A stretch of 5,803 nt of DNA. It comes from Anaerolineae bacterium (lineage in GTDB: Bacteria; Chloroflexota; Anaerolineae; Epilineales; JAHCIE01). The stretch spans positions 1 through 5,803 of the forward strand of contig JAHCIE010000220.1 of assembly GCA_026129385.1 (NCBI GenBank), written 5' to 3'. Shown in pieces: positions 5,368-5,803 of the stretch. Position 1 is the first letter of the stretch, and every line of letters begins with the position of its first letter. Under the pieces are notes generated by a model, which worked only from the letters and a program-made list of their open reading frames with translations, had not been told where the DNA came from and did not search any database. The position numbers and the translations under genes are program-made.

Positions 5368-5390
5368 CCCTCACCCCCAGCCCCTCGCCC
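5368..5390 (+). repeat. C-rich dispersed-repeat-like motif
   Basis: The stretch begins CCCTCACCCCCAGCCCCT and continues CGCCC. It closely resembles a short intergenic repeat arm that I remember as common in Chloroflexota and some other GC-rich genomes. Only one arm is present and no mirrored partner is seen. It directly abuts the permease remnant, so it may mark the recombination edge. The identification is from memory only. Confidence 0.3.
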
Positions 5391-5395
5391 CGGGA

Positions 5396-5473
5396 CTGGC
5401 CGCCGTCCTCCTGCTCGTCTCGCGGGCATTCTGGCGCTTCGGCGTCCGCCACTACAGCGGCGCGTCCGCCTGA
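5396..5473 (+). pseudogene. Remnant of an ABC-2 permease 3' end (right copy of the repeat)
   Basis: In frame this encodes 'LAAVLLLVSRAFWRFGVRHY', then SGASA and a TGA stop. It matches the last 25 residues of the second permease at 1750-1827 except for two conservative changes (V to A, I to V). The rest of the gene is missing: upstream of 5396 the sequence turns into the C-rich motif. It cannot be expressed as a protein and is a leftover of a second or older permease copy. Its final 22 bases are also the antisense end of the minus-strand gene at 5452. Confidence 0.85.
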
Positions 5474-5803
5474 GTCTGCGGCGCTTCAGTCTCCAGTAGC
5501 TCGGCGACCACCGTCGCCAGTGGCCGGGCGGCCAGCGCCGCCTCGGCAGGCATCTCCGCTTCCAGCATCAGCGCGAGGCGGGCGGTCCTGTCGCGGATCG
5601 CCTGCCACGTCGCCGGGTGCTGCGTCACCAGCGCTGCCAGTTCCAGCGCCTGCCGCCGCTTCGCCCGCGCGCCTGGCTCACCACCGGCGCGACTTTCTTC
5701 ACCCAGCAAGAAAACGAGGCAGTACAGCGCAAAGACGGTAAAGGGGTAGTGCTGGTCGGCCCAACTGATCGCCAGCGCCTCTAGCGCCGCCGCGCGACTC
5801 GCC
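5452..5803 (-). CDS. C-terminal end of a large regulator or TPR-type protein (5' end outside window)
   Basis: The minus-strand frame is open from the right edge to a TAG at 5452-5454, giving 116 residues; the TTG at 5709 is an internal Leu, not a start. The sequence is helical and Ala/Leu/Glu/Arg-rich: 'SWADQHYPFTVFALYCLVFL', then 'ARAKRRQALELAALVTQHPA', then 'RDRTARLALMLEAEMP' and 'RPLATVVAELLE'. This is the style of the extreme C terminus of large Chloroflexota proteins with an ATPase or tetratricopeptide region (LuxR/BTAD or cyclase-like regulators). I place it there from memory with limited confidence. The last seven residues and stop are read from the antisense of the permease remnant, so the gene end overlaps that older permease tail. 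Confidence 0.65.
   Translation of the reverse strand, partial: ASRAAALEALAISWADQHYPFTVFALYCLVFLLGEESRAGGEPGARAKRRQALELAALVTQHPATWQAIRDRTARLALMLEAEMPAEAALAARPLATVVAELLETEAPQTQADAPL

Noticed and set aside
4488..5429. Open frame of 313 codons on the minus strand across the operon end, the junction and the SWDGG fragment
   Set aside because: The product is Arg/Pro/Gly-rich and low in hydrophobic structure. It runs through a recognisable plus-strand domain and a hairpin, so it is a GC-driven chance frame.
1..5803. CRISPR array, tRNA, rRNA or transposase
   Set aside because: I looked for regular long repeats with spacers, tRNA-like T-loop sequences and transposase or integrase motifs and found none. 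The short 11-12 bp motif tandems are far too small for CRISPR repeats.

Overview
The window is GC-rich bacterial DNA. The organism is probably a member of the Chloroflexota. That is an inference from remembered protein style: the ABC-2 permeases ending in a YSG-A motif, and the minus-strand regulator tail with 'HPATWQ...RDRTARL' and 'LATVVAELLE'. It is not a database result.

Left block (3-1827): the end of an ABC-2 type exporter operon. It holds the C-terminal part of the ATPase and two complete six-helix permeases, all joined by 4-bp ATGA stop/start overlaps. A strong hairpin terminator follows at 1855-1893.

Middle block (about 1894-4781): a regulator and an operon of unrecognised genes. 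A long leader (1894-2167) carries two trios of a TGTRNCGCT-like motif with helical-turn spacing, placed around an imperfect dyad. Next comes a small stand-alone AraC-type DNA-binding protein (2168-2572). A 100-bp gap with a good -10 box and operator-like palindromes leads into three tightly spaced genes (2673-3323, 3333-4133, 4146-4781), each with a strong Shine-Dalgarno sequence. The first two proteins share an N-terminal helix motif and a C-terminal 'PF' plus beta-strand pattern, so they look distantly related, possibly with a lipid-binding TULIP-like fold. The second adds a symmetric four-cysteine motif and a 78-residue stretch without charged residues. The third is made of cupredoxin-like half and whole repeats whose copper ligands are mostly lost. 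The AraC protein probably controls this operon. The set is the best candidate here for an undescribed system; its function cannot be read from the sequence.

Right block (4782-5803): a decayed junction region. It contains noncoding DNA with a run of ten G, a 5'-truncated beta-sandwich (SWDGG) domain, a perfect-stem hairpin, a repeat-like C-rich motif, and a 78-bp remnant matching the very end of the second ABC permease. The last gene, on the minus strand, enters from outside the window and ends inside that permease remnant. The permease 3' end therefore brackets the whole middle block, as would be expected if the block had been inserted by recombination at the end of the permease gene.
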